DNA from: Cherax quadricarinatus
Taxonomy: Eukaryota; Arthropoda; Malacostraca; Decapoda; Parastacidae
Direction of reading: 5' to 3'
DNA length: 64,000 nt
Assembly: GCF_038502225.1 (NCBI RefSeq)
Contig: NW_027195259.1
Coordinates: forward strand, 107,501-171,500
Part shown: piece after piece, positions 43,327 to 54,821 of the stretch
Layout of the letters: each line of letters begins with the position of its first letter
Numbering within the stretch: the stretch's first letter is position 1
Notes under the pieces: generated by a model
Seen by the model: the letters and a program-made list of their open reading frames with translations, nothing else
Database searches by the model: none
Told to the model about the DNA's origin: nothing
Position numbers and translations under genes: made by a program

Positions 43327-46275
43327 TTAGTTGACAGGATGTATCAGGGAGATAAGATGTTTTCTGATGGTAGTTTTGAAGGTGATGAATGTGTCTGCAG
43401 TTCTAGAGTTTTCAGGTAGGGTGTTCCAGATTTTAGGGCCTTTGACATACATTGAATTTTTGTAAAGGTTTAGTCGGACACGGGGAATGTCATAGAGATG
43501 TTTGTGTCTGGTGTTATGCCTGTGGGTTCTGTCACAACTATCAAGAAAGCGTTTTAGGTCAAGGTTAATATTGGAATTTAAGGTCCTGTAGATGTAGATT
43601 GCACAGTAGTAAGTGTGGATGTACTGAACAGGGAGTAAGTTTAGATCTATGAAGAGTGGGGGGGGGGTTGCCAGGGATGGGATTTAGTGATTATTCTTAC
43701 TGCGGCTTTTTGTTGGGTTATTATTGGCTTTAGGTGTGTTGCTGCAGTTGAACCCCAAGCACAGATAGCATAGGTGAGGTATGGATATATAAGTGAATGG
43801 TATAGTGTGAGAAGGGCAGTTTGCGGCACGTAGTATCGTATCTTGGAGAGGATCCCAACCGTTTTGGATACTTTTTTGGTTATATGTTGGATATGGGTGC
43901 TGAAATTCAGGTTGTTGTCGAGGTATAGGCCTAGGAATTTGCCCTCATTATGTCTGGCAATTAGAGTGTTGTCGATCTTAATATTAATTTGCGCATCTCC
44001 TGCTCTGCTACCAAACATAATGTAGTAGGTTTTGTCAGTGTTAAGCGTAAGTTTATTGGCTGTCATTCAAGTCGATATTTTGATCAGCTCCTCGTTAACA
44101 TTGGTGTTGAGGGTGGCAAGATTAGGGTGAGAGATGACATAAATCGTGTCGTCAGCAAAGTGAATGGGTTTCAGGTGTTGGGATACGTTTGGAAGATCAT
44201 TGATGTATAAGAGGAAGAGCAGGGAACAAAGGACACTTCCCTGTGGAACTCCAGTATCAAGTGGCTGTGTTGTTGATGCTGTGTCTTTAATGGTGACATA
44301 CTGATACTTATTAGTAAGGTAAGATTTGAAATATGCAAACCTCTTATACCATAATTGTCAAGTTTGTGGAGTAGGATGCCGTGGTCAACTGTGTCAAAAG
44401 CTTTTCTTAGGTCAAAAAAATTCCTAGTGGATATTCCTTATTTTCCAATGCTGTGTAAAGCAGATCTAGCATTTTTATGATTGCATCGTTAGTGCTTTTA
44501 TTTTTCCTGAATCCAAATTGGCAGGGGTTGAGTATGTTTTGTGCCGTTATAAATGAATATAGTCTCCTGTGCACGAGTTTCTCAAAGATTTTGGATATCA
44601 ATGGTAAGTTTGATATTGGCCTATAGTTGTTTAAATCTGAAGGGTCACCACCTTTATGTATTGATGTAACCCTTGCCGTCTTGAGTAGTTTCGGGAAGGT
44701 GCTAGTTTCTAGTGACTTGTTAAAAAGTAATGAGATAGCATGCGAGAGGACATGGGCTGCTCGCTTGTACAATAATGGTGGGACATGAGACAGATTCCCT
44801 GAGTTATTTTTAAGTGACTTTATAATCTCGGTGACTTCCGTGGGCTCAGTTGGTGCAAGATAGAAGGAATTTGGGAAATTCCCATCTAGGTAGTCCCCGG
44901 CATGGGCATTGGTACGTGGGATTTTATTGGCGAGATTAGATCCTATGGTTGAGAAGAAGTCGTTTATCTTGTTTGCTGTGTCAGTGGGATGCAGTGGTGT
45001 TTCATTAGGTTTAGTTAGGACAATATTCTTGTTTTTTTTCAGTTTGTGGGTTCCTAGAATCTGAGAGAGTGTTTTCCAGGTCTTTTTTGTATCTCCACTT
45101 GTGTCAGTGAATCTACTGGAGTAGTATAGTTGCTTGGCTTTCTTTATTACTTTGGTGAGGACTGATGAATAGTGTTTAAGAATATCTTTGTGTATTAAGC
45201 CCTGTCTGTATTGCTTTTCATACTGGTGTTTCTTATCAATGGATTTCAGAATGGTGCTGGTTAGCCATGGGCAACCAAGCCGTTTGTTTGTGATCTGTTT
45301 CGCTTTTATAGGACAATGTTTGTTATATAGTCTAAGTAGTTTGTTAAGAAAAATGTCTGTCCAGTCATCAATACCATTGGCCTTGGAGAATTCTGTAGGC
45401 CAGTCAACAGTCTCTAGGTCTGCTGTGAAATTCCTTATTGAGGCCTCGTCATGGAGTCTAAATGAAACTTTGTTGTATTCGAGTGGTGGCTTACTAATGT
45501 TTGCTAAGAGGAAGGTTGGGTAGTGGTCAGTAGTGCTGTCTGTGATTATCCCTGATTTAAGGGGGGCTAGTATATTGGTCCATATGTGGTCTATTATGGT
45601 TGCACTTGTCTCAGTCAGCCTGGTTGGTTTAGTTATTATTGGTATGAGAAGTGCGTTGTTCATATTGTTGATGAAATCAGTTACAGTCTGATCATCTGGT
45701 AGGCCAAGGTTGATATTGAAGTCTCCAGCTAAGAGAAGGTGGTGCTTGTTCATTTGTCTGTTTGTTATTAGTGACTTTAGATTCTCACTGAAGTTAGGGA
45801 TGTTTGTGTGGGGTATCCGGTATATGGCACCGATTGTTATAGGCGTCTTGAGGTTTTTTACAGTAGAATTAGCAAAAATGTATTCCCCATTTTCATCATT
45901 AAAGCAATTAGTGCTAATACAAGATAGTTGGTTAGAGTAATAGATTGCAGTACCACCCCCAACTTGGTATGGTCTGCAGTTGTGGATTGCTGTATATCCT
46001 GGTAGCGGGTAGATATCAACTGTGTCCTGCTTAAGCCAGGTCTCAGTAAGAATAATGCAGGAGAAGGGTGTCTTTAGTGACTCAAGGAGTGCCAGGAGGT
46101 CATCATAGTGTTTGCTTAAGGACCTGATGTTGTAGTTAAGAACTGATAGACTTTGAGCAGTGTTCAGGATAGTGCTGGCTTGTGATGCTGTGTAATAAAG
46201 GCAGTTACTTTCCAATAAGTTTTGATTGTGTGCTAGATTATGGAGGTTTAGATCAGGGTCAACGTGATCATTCAT
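43327..46275 (-). pseudogene. Two-ORF LINE, ORF2: endonuclease + reverse transcriptase
   Basis: The first 622 codons (46275 down to 44407) are open. The endonuclease shows LSVLNYNIRSLSKHYDDL (catalytic Asn), CIILTETWLKQD (Glu), TIGAIYRIPH, LLLAGDFNINLGL, IIDHIWTNI and TDHYPTFL. The RT begins with RVTSIHKGGDPSDLNNYRPI and FGFRKNKSTNDAI. The frame breaks at a T run near 44410, just before the motif A region (DLRKAFDTVDHGILL), and again near 44350. GVPQGSVLCSLLFLLYINDL and FADDTIYVI follow. A TGA around 44067 probably replaces Trp, and a G run near 43665 shifts the frame once more before the C-terminal end at 43327. All catalytic motifs can be read across the breaks. About 980 codons in total, normal for such elements. 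Confidence 0.9.
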
Positions 46276-47549
46276 CTTTTAGGTTTAAATAGTGGTTGTT
46301 TATATCCTGTATTATGTGGTGAGTTCTAATACTGATTTCTGTAGTGGTGGGAGGTTTGGATAAGTATACCGCTAAAGCACTTTGGTCATATAGAGTATAG
46401 TCACTAATAAACATAATGAAATTGATATTGTCTATGTGTTGTGCTAGAATGAGCTAAAGTACAACTAGGTATAAACTAATACTAAAAAAAAAATTACAAG
46501 TGGCACCAGACTCACTCTTGTAATTGCACTAAGGTCTAATATAATGAATTTATTGCTGTCTATGTATTGAGCTAGAATGAGCTAAAGTACAACTAGGTAT
46601 AGTTAGTTTAGGTGTTGTCTAAGTATTGAGCTAGAATGAGCTAAAGTACAACTAGGTATAAACTTATAATATAAAAATACAAATTAAAATGGTACTTGCA
46701 ATTGCACTAAGGTCTGATATAGGTTGTTAACAAGATCAAGAATATAACTAGATTTAAATTGACAAAATAAAATTCACAAATTAAAGTACCAAAAGAATAA
46801 TAAGTAAAAAATAACAATGGCAATGACTTGGTTATAATATGATAGTAAGATGGTAGACAGGTACACAGGTACAAAGGATAATATAAAAGTTGGAGTTGAA
46901 TATACAAACTTGAAAATTTGGCAACAAAATGTTATGAAAAGTATAAAATAATGATTAATGTACAAAAGTAAAATTGACTGGTAGTAAATATGATGTTTAA
47001 TAAAATTTTAGTAAGTAATAATGATTACAAAAAAAGATTAATTAGCAAAAAAAATAAAAAGTGAAAAATTAATGTTTATTTCAAGTATTAAATTTTAAGA
47101 ACAGTTATTTGGATTCATTATTGGACTGGTAGTTATACTAGAGGTTATTTGGCAGTACAAGGTATTTAAGAGTACTCTAAGATAGTAAATGTGGTATTAA
47201 AAAAGGTTATGTTAATTAGACAAGTAATGGTAATTAAATGATGTCAAAAATGTTAAGAGTAAATTGTACTGATAGCAAAAATGGTAATTATTAATTTTAG
47301 TAAGTAATATCAATTATAAGTATTTAAAAAAAATTTGAGGTAGTAATATGGACAAAGTATCAATTCAGCTAATATTTAAGCAAACAATAGTAAATAAGAA
47401 AATTACATAAGGTGACTTATGCTTACTAGTAAAATCACATAATGAGGTAGTTGATTATTTAATTACTAAGAGATTGTACTATGAAATTTGAACATAATAA
47501 TGGAGCAAAACATACACTACACTACGTAGGCTTTTAGGTTGGACATTGT
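46276..47549 (-). other. 1.27-kb AT-rich spacer between ORF1 and ORF2
   Basis: Very A/T-rich on both strands, with no frame of note. Three copies of gagctagaatgagctaaagt/acaactaggtata lie near 46431-46470, 46556-46600 and 46615-46660. Most two-ORF LINEs have a much shorter gap, so this may be a later insertion or an odd feature of the family. Confidence 0.6.
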
Positions 47550-48368
47550 TTAGTTATTCTCTGTAAGATTAGTATCCCTGAGAAATCGTGATAGATCATT
47601 CTCGTTCGTGATTGTGTACAGTTGACTTACATTTGTTTTTCTAACTAGAATTTTCCCATCCCGTGTGAAGCATTGGTGTATTGTGTCATTATTCTCCCGC
47701 TTAAGTTTTCTGACTCTATACAGGAGGTTCTGGCGTTTTTTGGTAAGACACTCGTTTATGTATACCTCTTTCTTTACTTTAATAGATGCAATTATTAAGT
47801 CTGTTTTCCTGTCATGTGAGTGGAATCTAAGCATAACACTTTTTCTACCATGGGATCCTAGTAACCTGGCTTCCTTTATTTCTGACTCTGGTACTGTAAC
47901 TTTTGTTTGGTCCTTTATGAACTGGATAGTAATTTCTTTACTGTTCGTTTGGTTCAAATCACTGGGAAAAAGTGGACTGTTAACTATTACTGCGTCCGAT
48001 GGTTTATCTTGCTCAGTTTTATCTTCTTGGAGAGCAAAGTAGTCACTGAACTGGTTATCTAAGTTGTTCTTTCATTCTTTTACTGCTTCTTCAACCTTTG
48101 TATTAAGAGATATTATTTGTCCTGTATGGCTATCTATGACTGTTTGGATGGTCTTGCCATAGTTAGTCATTCCTGGTGTTGATAAATTTTGTTCAAGTTG
48201 TGTCATCCTGGTGTCTTGTTTTGTTAGCGTCTCTCGAAGATTCATATTTTCAGTAACTAAGATGGAGATGCATGACTTTAGGGTATCTGGATCGTTGGTC
48301 ATACCTGAGAGACTACTTGGTAGGTTGAATCCGGGGAAGAGAGGGGAGGATGGGCTGGTGGCAGCCAT
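47550..48368 (-). pseudogene. Two-ORF LINE, ORF1 with FP-type C-terminal domain
   Basis: About 272 codons from the ATG at 48366-48368, with one in-frame TGA at 48072-48074 after KVEEAVKE. The N-terminal half is predicted to be coiled coil (LVTENMNLRETLTKQDTRMT, LEQNL). The C-terminal half (SVMLRFHSHDRKTDLIIASI, EVYINECLTKKRQNLLYRVR, KILVRKTNVSQLYTI) looks like the domain shared by ORF1 proteins of several insect LINEs and the baculovirus FP (few polyhedra) protein. ORF1 proteins bind element RNA. The frame is the same on both sides of the stop. It lies upstream of ORF2 on the same strand. Confidence 0.8.
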
Positions 48369-48929
<561 letters not shown>

Positions 48930-49091
48930 CAGAGATAGATTGACTAAAAAATACTGGAAAAGTTTATATTCACAAGCTATTCTCATAAAAAAAAATCGGT
49001 TTCATGCTGCAGTAAATTACAGAAGCCGAGAAAAAGGTAACTGGACAACTTTTACAGTTATTTTAGGGAATGTTTACTAAATACTACATAA

Positions 49092-51375
49092 TATAAGAAC
49101 ATAAAAAAGAAGGAACATTGCAACAGGCCTACTGACCCATGCGGAGAAGGTCCATGTCTCCCCCGGATTAGACCAATGACCCACCCAGTCTTATCATCTC
49201 CACTCAAGGAAGGAGCACGGCACCAGACCCAGCAGCTCAAGCTAGTCAGGTCCAACTCACACCCACCCATACCCACTCATGTATTTATCTAACCTATTTT
49301 TAAAACTACACAACGTTTTAGCCTCAATAACTGTACTCGGGAGTTTGTTCCACTCATCCACAACTCTATTACCAAACCAGTGCTTTCCTATATCCTTTCT
49401 GAATCTGAATTTTTCCAACTTGAAACCATTGCTGCGAGTCCTGTCTTGGCTGGAAATTTTCAGCACGCTGTTTACATCCCCTTTATTTTTTCCTGTTTTT
49501 CCATTTATACACCTCGATCATATCCCCCCTAATTCTACGCCTTTCGGGAGAGTGCAAATTCAGGGCCCTCAGTCTATTCTCATAGGGAAGATTTCTGATA
49601 CATGGGATCATCTTTGTCATCCTCCTCTGTACGTTTTCCAGAGCATTTATATCCATTCTGTTATACGGTGACCAGAACTGAGCAGCATAGTCTAAATGAG
49701 GCCTAACCAACCAAGGATATATAGAGTTGAAGAACAACCTGAGGACTTCTATTATTTGTACTTCTAGATATGAAGCCAAAAATTCTGTTAGCTTTATTGC
49801 GAACACTAATGCACTGTTGTCTTGGTTTTAGATTACTACTAACCAGAACTCCTAAATCCTTTTCGCAATCAGTAGTATTAAGATCTACATTATTTAGTTT
49901 ATATGTGGCAATGTTATTTACCTGTCCAACATTTAGAACTTTGCATTTGTCAATATTAAACTGCATCTGCCACTTCTCCGACCATTGCATCAGTCTATTC
50001 AAATCATCCTGGAGTGCGCTAGTGTCCTCATTAGAATGAACTGGACGGCCTATTTTGGTGTCATCAGCAAATTTGCTTATGTCGCTATTTATTCCCTCAT
50101 CTATGTCGTTTATGTAAATTGTGAACAACAACGGGCCCAACACTGATGCCTGAGGAACATCGCTTGTGACGTGCCCCCATTCTGATTTCTCCCCATTTAT
50201 ACAAACTCTCTGCTGTCTATTTGTAAGCCATGCCTCTACCCAGGAAAAAATTTCTCCTATTCCGTGTGCCTTAAGTTTCCTCAATAGCCTCTGGTGTGGA
50301 ACTCTATCGAAAGCCTTACTGAAGTCCATATACACAATATCATATTCATTACCATGATCTACCTCCTCAAAAAAGTTAGTAAATTCGTAAGACAGGAACG
50401 CCCCTTTGTAAAACCGTGTTGAGATTCATTAATCAATCTGTGCCTCTCAAGATGGCTACGAATTGCTTCAATTATTGATTCCATAAATTTTCCCACTATG
50501 GAGGTAAGGCTTATTGGTTTATAGTTCGAAGCCAAGGACCTGTCACCTGCCTTGTAAATAGGTATTACATTTGTCATTTTCCACTTATCAGGCACTATGC
50601 CAGATTGTAGTGATATGACTCACGAAATCGTAATGACACGATTGCAAACAAACCATACCCCGGCCGGGATTGAACCCGCGGTCAGAGAGTCTCAAAATTC
50701 CAGCCCGTCGCGTTAGCCACTAGACCAGCTAGCCACAATAAGATTCGTCCAACTAGGTATTTTTCTACACCACAGGAAGTGGTGCCTGTGCTAACCTTCC
50801 TATGGTGTAGAAATATACCTAGTTGGATGAATCTTATAGTGGCTAGCTGGTCTAGTGGCTAACGCGACGGGCTGGAGTTTTGAGACTCTCTGACCGCGGG
50901 TTCAATCCCGGCCGGGGTATGGTTTGTAGTGATATGTTAAAAAGATTAACCAAAGGTATGCTAAGTTCCTCTTTACATTCTTTTAACACACTTGCAAACA
51001 GTTCATCAGGGCCTGGGGATTTGTTAGGTTTTAGTTTCTCTATTTGTCTGAGGACCATGTCACTAGTTACAGCAATCGTACATAGTTTATTATCATCCTG
51101 TTCTACGTAATCTATTACTTCGGGAATATCGCTAGTATTTTCCTGGGTGAAAACTGAGAGGAAGTAGGTATTTAGAATTTCACACATATCCTTATCACTG
51201 TCAGTGATCTGACCAGAGTTACTCTTAAGTGGGCCAATTTTGTCCCTAATCTTACTTCTGTATACCTGAAGGAACCCTTTTGGGTTAGTCTTTGAATCCC
51301 TTGCGACCTTTGCTTTTCTTATTCCTTTCTTTATTTCTCTCTTTAATTGAATATATTAATTTCTTAACTGACCAT
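49092..51375 (-). pseudogene. CR1-like LINE, linker, RT and 3' end
   Basis: Read on the minus strand from 51375: the linker (SKTNPKGFLQVYRSKIRDKI, MCEILNTYFLSVFTQENTSD), LKPNKSPGPDELFASVLKEC, then a fold-back SINE at 50618-50923, then MPDKWKMTNVIPIYKAGDRS, INESQHGFTKGRSCLTNLLT, YMDFSKAFDRVPHQRLLRKL (motif A), DVPQASVLGPLLFTIYINDI (motif B, with Ala in place of the usual Gly) and SKFADDTKIG (motif C). The C-terminal part (ENVQRRMTKMIPCIRNLPYE, KHWFGNRVVDEWNKLPSTVI) crosses two frameshifts. The 3' UTR ends at 49092 with a sequence shared with the plus copy at 31.4 kb. The endonuclease is missing: the copy stops at the (AT)n at 51388. Confidence 0.88.
50618..50923 (-). mobile_element. Fold-back tRNA-derived SINE with 13-bp target duplication
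   Basis: Same family and same geometry as 6999-7421: two inverted tRNA-like heads (gctagctggtctagtggcta; gcgggttcaatcccggccgg), with a tail only on the minus-oriented half (gcaatcgtgtcattacgatt). The centre is shorter and the arms differ at a few positions. Flanked by ttgtagtgatatg at 50605-50617 and 50924-50936. It splits the RT of the CR1-like LINE. Confidence 0.93.
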
Positions 51376-51387
51376 AGAGTTACAAGA

Positions 51388-51405
51388 TATATATATATAT
51401 ATATA

Positions 51406-51453
<48 letters not shown>
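51388..51453. repeat. (AT)n microsatellite
   Basis: About 65 bp of AT, left border of the tRNA-like array. Confidence 0.95.
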
Positions 51454-51455
<2 letters not shown>

Positions 51456-52250
51456 AGGAATTCGCGAGAGCATGCGAAATATACACAAACACTGATCTCT
51501 GGCTGAAGGAGACTCGAACCTACGAACCTTAGGACAAGGTACGCAGTGCTTTACCAATCTACCCACACTGGACAATACCTTGGCGTGTAGCATGCGCTAC
51601 ACGGTTGATCCAAGGCAGCCAGCTTTCAGGGAGAAGGCTTACAGCTTTTCATCTCATCCCCTGCGTGCATCAGCCTTACTAGAGATTTGAACAATGCAAG
51701 GAATTCGCGAGAGCATGCGAAATATACACAAACACTGATCTCTGGCTGAAGGAGACTCGAACCTACGAACCTTAGGACAAGGTACGCAGTGCTTTACCAA
51801 TCTACCCACACTGGACAATACCTTGGCGTGTAGCATGCGCTACACGTTTGATCCAAGGCAGCCAGCTTTCAGGGAGAAGGCTTACAGCTTTTCATCTCAT
51901 CCCCTGCATGCATCAGCCTTACTAGAGATTTGAACAATGCAAGGAATTCGCGAGAGCATGCGAAATATACACAAACACTGATCTCTGGCTGAAGGAGACT
52001 CGAACCACGAACCTTAGGACAAGGTACGCAGTGCTTTACCAATCTACCCACACTGGACAATACCTTGGCGTGTAGCATGCGCTACACGTTTGATCCAAGG
52101 CAGCCAGCTTTCAGGGAGAAGGCTTACAGCTTTTCATCTCATCCCCTGCATGCATCAGCCTTACTAGAGATTTGAACAATGCAAGGAATTCGCGAGAGCA
52201 TGCGAAATATACACAAACACTGATCTCTGGCTGAAGGAGACTCGAACCTA

Positions 52251-52251
<1 letters not shown>
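51454..52251 (-). repeat. Tandem array of a 243-bp tRNA-like SINE unit
   Basis: Units start at 51454, 51697, 51940 and 52182 (spacing 243, 243, 242); the fourth is cut after about 70 bp. Units differ by only a few bases. On the minus strand each carries a tRNA-like head: gtgggtagattggtaaagca (A-box-like) and gttcgtaggttcgagtctcc (B-box-like). Short antisense frames of 60-70 codons repeat with the unit and are not genes. (AT)n tracts border both ends. Confidence 0.92.
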
Positions 52252-52295
<44 letters not shown>

Positions 52296-52315
52296 ATATA
52301 TATATATATATATAT
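52252..52315. repeat. (AT)n microsatellite
   Basis: About 63 bp of AT, right border of the tRNA-like array and adjacent to the Penelope-like element's 3' side. Confidence 0.95.
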
Positions 52316-52582
52316 GCAATAAGATCACAGTAAACAGGTGATTTCGGAATATGCAAAACAACCACTCTGAAAAAATAGAGAAATTCCAAGCGCTTTCGTG
52401 ACTACTCACATTATCAAGGAACTATGAAAGTAAAGCATACAAGGAAGCTATATAAGGGGTCAGGCCAGCACCTCACTATCAGATCCCACAACGGTTAAAC
52501 ACCTGACGCGCGCCGACCCAACTTGGATAGGTCCTTTGCACAACTCACCCCACAAACTATTCTACCCAAGAAAATTTAAAAA
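52316..52582 (-). other. 3' flank of the Penelope-like element, with hammerhead-like segment
   Basis: Non-coding. On the minus strand 52387-52420 reads ttgataatgtgagtagtcac then gaaagcgcttgg: a short hairpin (gtga-gtag-tcac) between TGATAA and GAAA, recalling a hammerhead core with one key G changed to A. Penelope-like elements are known to carry such ribozymes in their ends, so this is plausible but unproven. Confidence 0.45.
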
Positions 52583-53935
52583 TTATTTGTCCAGTGTATT
52601 ATTAAATTCTTCCCAAATTCTATTAATTATAAATGGATCTAATTTATATAAACCAAAGGAAATATTCATATTATTGTCAAAACTGCTTTTTATGAAACAA
52701 GATTCAATTATATTCCTGTCGACCATGGACTTGGTTGATACTAATTTCTCAACTTTTTGAAAATCAATTGGATGGTTAAAATCTCTTACATGAATAAATA
52801 GAGCATTGGAATCTTGTCCAGTTCTAATGCTATATTTATGTTGTTTTAATCTTAGTTCGAGATTTTTACCAGTTTGACCGTAATAAACTTTATCGCAAAT
52901 TTTACAATGAATCTTATAGACACATCCATCAGCATTTTGGGGGGAATTCTTTATCAAAAGTTTTTTTACTGTATCAATATTTTTGAATACAACTTTAATG
53001 TTAAAAGTCTTAAGAAGAGAAGGCATATCAACCAAGTTTTCATGGTAAGGGAGGACCAACATATTTTTAGTTGAATAAGGCTGGTTGTCCCTTTTTGGAT
53101 TGTAAAAAGTATTTTTAGCAACTTTAAAAGATTTATCAATTACATTTCTTGGGTATTTTAAATCATTACCTATTTCATAAATTTTGGATATTTCCTCATC
53201 TATGAACTCAGGACTACAAATTCGTAAAGCTCTCAAAAACATTGATGAGAAAACAGACAGTTTGACTCTATCTTGATACGAGGAATAATAGTGGACATAG
53301 GAACAGTTATTTGTAGGCTTTCTGTAAATTTTAAATTTGAATTCATTATTACCCTTAATAATTAAAACATCTAGAAAAGGCAATGAGTTATTTTCTTCAA
53401 ACTCAACAGTAAAGTTTATAGAATGGGCTAAGCTATTTAATTTTCCAAGGAAATGGTGTATATCTACATTTTTGGGCATAAGACACAAAATATCATCAAC
53501 ATATCTGAACCATTTAGCTCTATTAGGGAGGATTGTGTTAAGTAACCTTGTTTCAAAAAATTCCCTGTATAGGTTACTAAGAACAGGTGAAAGAGGATTT
53601 CCCATTGCCATACCAAACTTCTGAGTGTAAAATTTATCATTAAATACAAATTTTGCATCAACAATGCAAAGTTTAATAAGTTTAATGATAGTAGGAACTG
53701 GCAATGGTAAATCATAGTTAACGAGTTCTTCAGATAAGAAACTTAATAAATCATCAACAGGAACTTTCGTAAACAAGGAAGTAACATCAAAACTAACCAT
53801 GTTAAAATCATTTAAGTCAGTCAAGGAGCTTAATTTATCAACCAAGTCTATGTTGTTTTTAACATTAAAGGTAGAAAATTTGCCAACAATAGGGCTCAAA
53901 ATATCAACAAGCCATTTGGACATAATACGTGAGTT
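52583..53935 (-). CDS. Penelope-like retroelement, reverse transcriptase + GIY-YIG endonuclease (5' truncated)
   Basis: Open for 446 codons from the ATG at 53921-53923, with an in-frame TGA at 53936-53938 just upstream. The RT part has FDVTSLFTKVPVDDLLSFLS (motif A region), FGMAMGNPLSPVLSNLY (motif B), WFRYVDDILC (motif C) and SLPFLDVLIIKG with IYRKPTN, all typical of Penelope-like elements. The C-terminal part has GCVYKIHCKICDKVYYGQTG, LELRLKQHKYSIR and FIHVRDFNHPIDF, the GIY-YIG endonuclease that nicks target DNA. The N-terminal third normally present before MSKWLVDIL is missing or damaged. No internal stop, so the truncation is probably recent or happened at insertion. Confidence 0.92.
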   Translation of the reverse strand, partial: NSRIMSKWLVDILSPIVGKFSTFNVKNNIDLVDKLSSLTDLNDFNMVSFDVTSLFTKVPVDDLLSFLSEELVNYDLPLPVPTIIKLIKLCIVDAKFVFNDKFYTQKFGMAMGNPLSPVLSNLYREFFETRLLNTILPNRAKWFRYVDDILCLMPKNVDIHHFLGKLNSLAHSINFTVEFEENNSLPFLDVLIIKGNNEFKFKIYRKPTNNCSYVHYYSSYQDRVKLSVFSSMFLRALRICSPEFIDEEISKIYEIGNDLKYPRNVIDKSFKVAKNTFYNPKRDNQPYSTKNMLVLPYHENLVDMPSLLKTFNIKVVFKNIDTVKKLLIKNSPQNADGCVYKIHCKICDKVYYGQTGKNLELRLKQHKYSIRTGQDSNALFIHVRDFNHPIDFQKVEKLVSTKSMVDRNIIESCFIKSSFDNNMNISFGLYKLDPFIINRIWEEFNNTLDK

Positions 53936-54463
53936 TCAAAGGGCACACCACGCATACTTGATTCCATCTGAGATAGGCGCACCCACAACAAATCCTTATG
54001 AAACAGGCAATCCTCTTCTATATCGACAACCTGATTAGCATCTCAGTCTCCTGCCAACTGTTTGTGCACGAGTATTGTCACAGCCACCATAGTTCCCGCA
54101 TTGCTAATATATTTAAGGGATCTACAAAATCTTTTGGTCTAGGTTCTTGCATATTGCAAGTGCTGTTTCAATTACTTGGGGCGAGAACTCCCATGTTCAA
54201 CAGGTCTATACAAAACATTAATTTAAGAAGTTACAAATACTTAAAATCTTATTTGGTATAAATTGAAAAAAAAACGGAAGTAATATGGAAGTCATAAATT
54301 AAAAACTGTTCTCAGTTAATTATTAAAATTTCAAAGCAATTAATCTTAAGCAGAAATTAAAGATAGTATCCACTGGAGGCAGGTTTCCGGATTTTTTACA
54401 ATTAGAGCAACAACTTGTTGAGCAATTCAATCGCAGTGCTGACACATCATCTCGGAACACGAC
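53936..54463. other. Flank of the Penelope-like element
   Basis: The first 60-80 bp may still be element sequence. The rest is unrecognised and has no credible gene. Confidence 0.45.
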
Positions 54464-54560
54464 TCGACTCACGAAATCGTAATGACACGATTGCAAACAA
54501 GCCATACCACGGGTGGGGTTTGAACCCGCGGTCAGAGAGTCGCAAAACTCCAGACCACTC
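54464..54560 (-). mobile_element. Single copy of the SINE found as fold-back at 7.0 and 50.6 kb
   Basis: Same tail (actcacgaaatcgtaatgac in this orientation) and B-box region (gaacccgcggtcagagagtc) but only one head, truncated near 54560. It shows the normal, non-inverted form of the family. Confidence 0.82.
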
Positions 54561-54821
54561 TTAACTCACTCACATTTGATGGAATATAAATCTCCTCTAA
54601 TGGACGAAACATTGCTCTAACATCAGGCAAATAGGCAATCTATTGATGCTTATATTTTCTAAATAAAGACGTTTGGGTAAGTTTAACTAGTTTATGTAAT
54701 ACTAACGACCGTCTTTAGGATTCAATTTGAAATAAAAATTCTAATGTAAAATTAAATTACGTATTTTAAATATAGAAGGTAGTGTATGGGCAATGAATCT
54801 CATTTATGAAGCATAATTATT

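Noticed and set aside
51285..52078. Repeated 60-100 codon minus-strand frames starting with the same residues
   Set aside because: They recur with the 243-bp unit and overlap its tRNA-like head, so they are repeat-derived.
51454..52251. CRISPR array
   Set aside because: Units are 243 bp and nearly identical throughout, with no distinct spacers, in a eukaryotic context.
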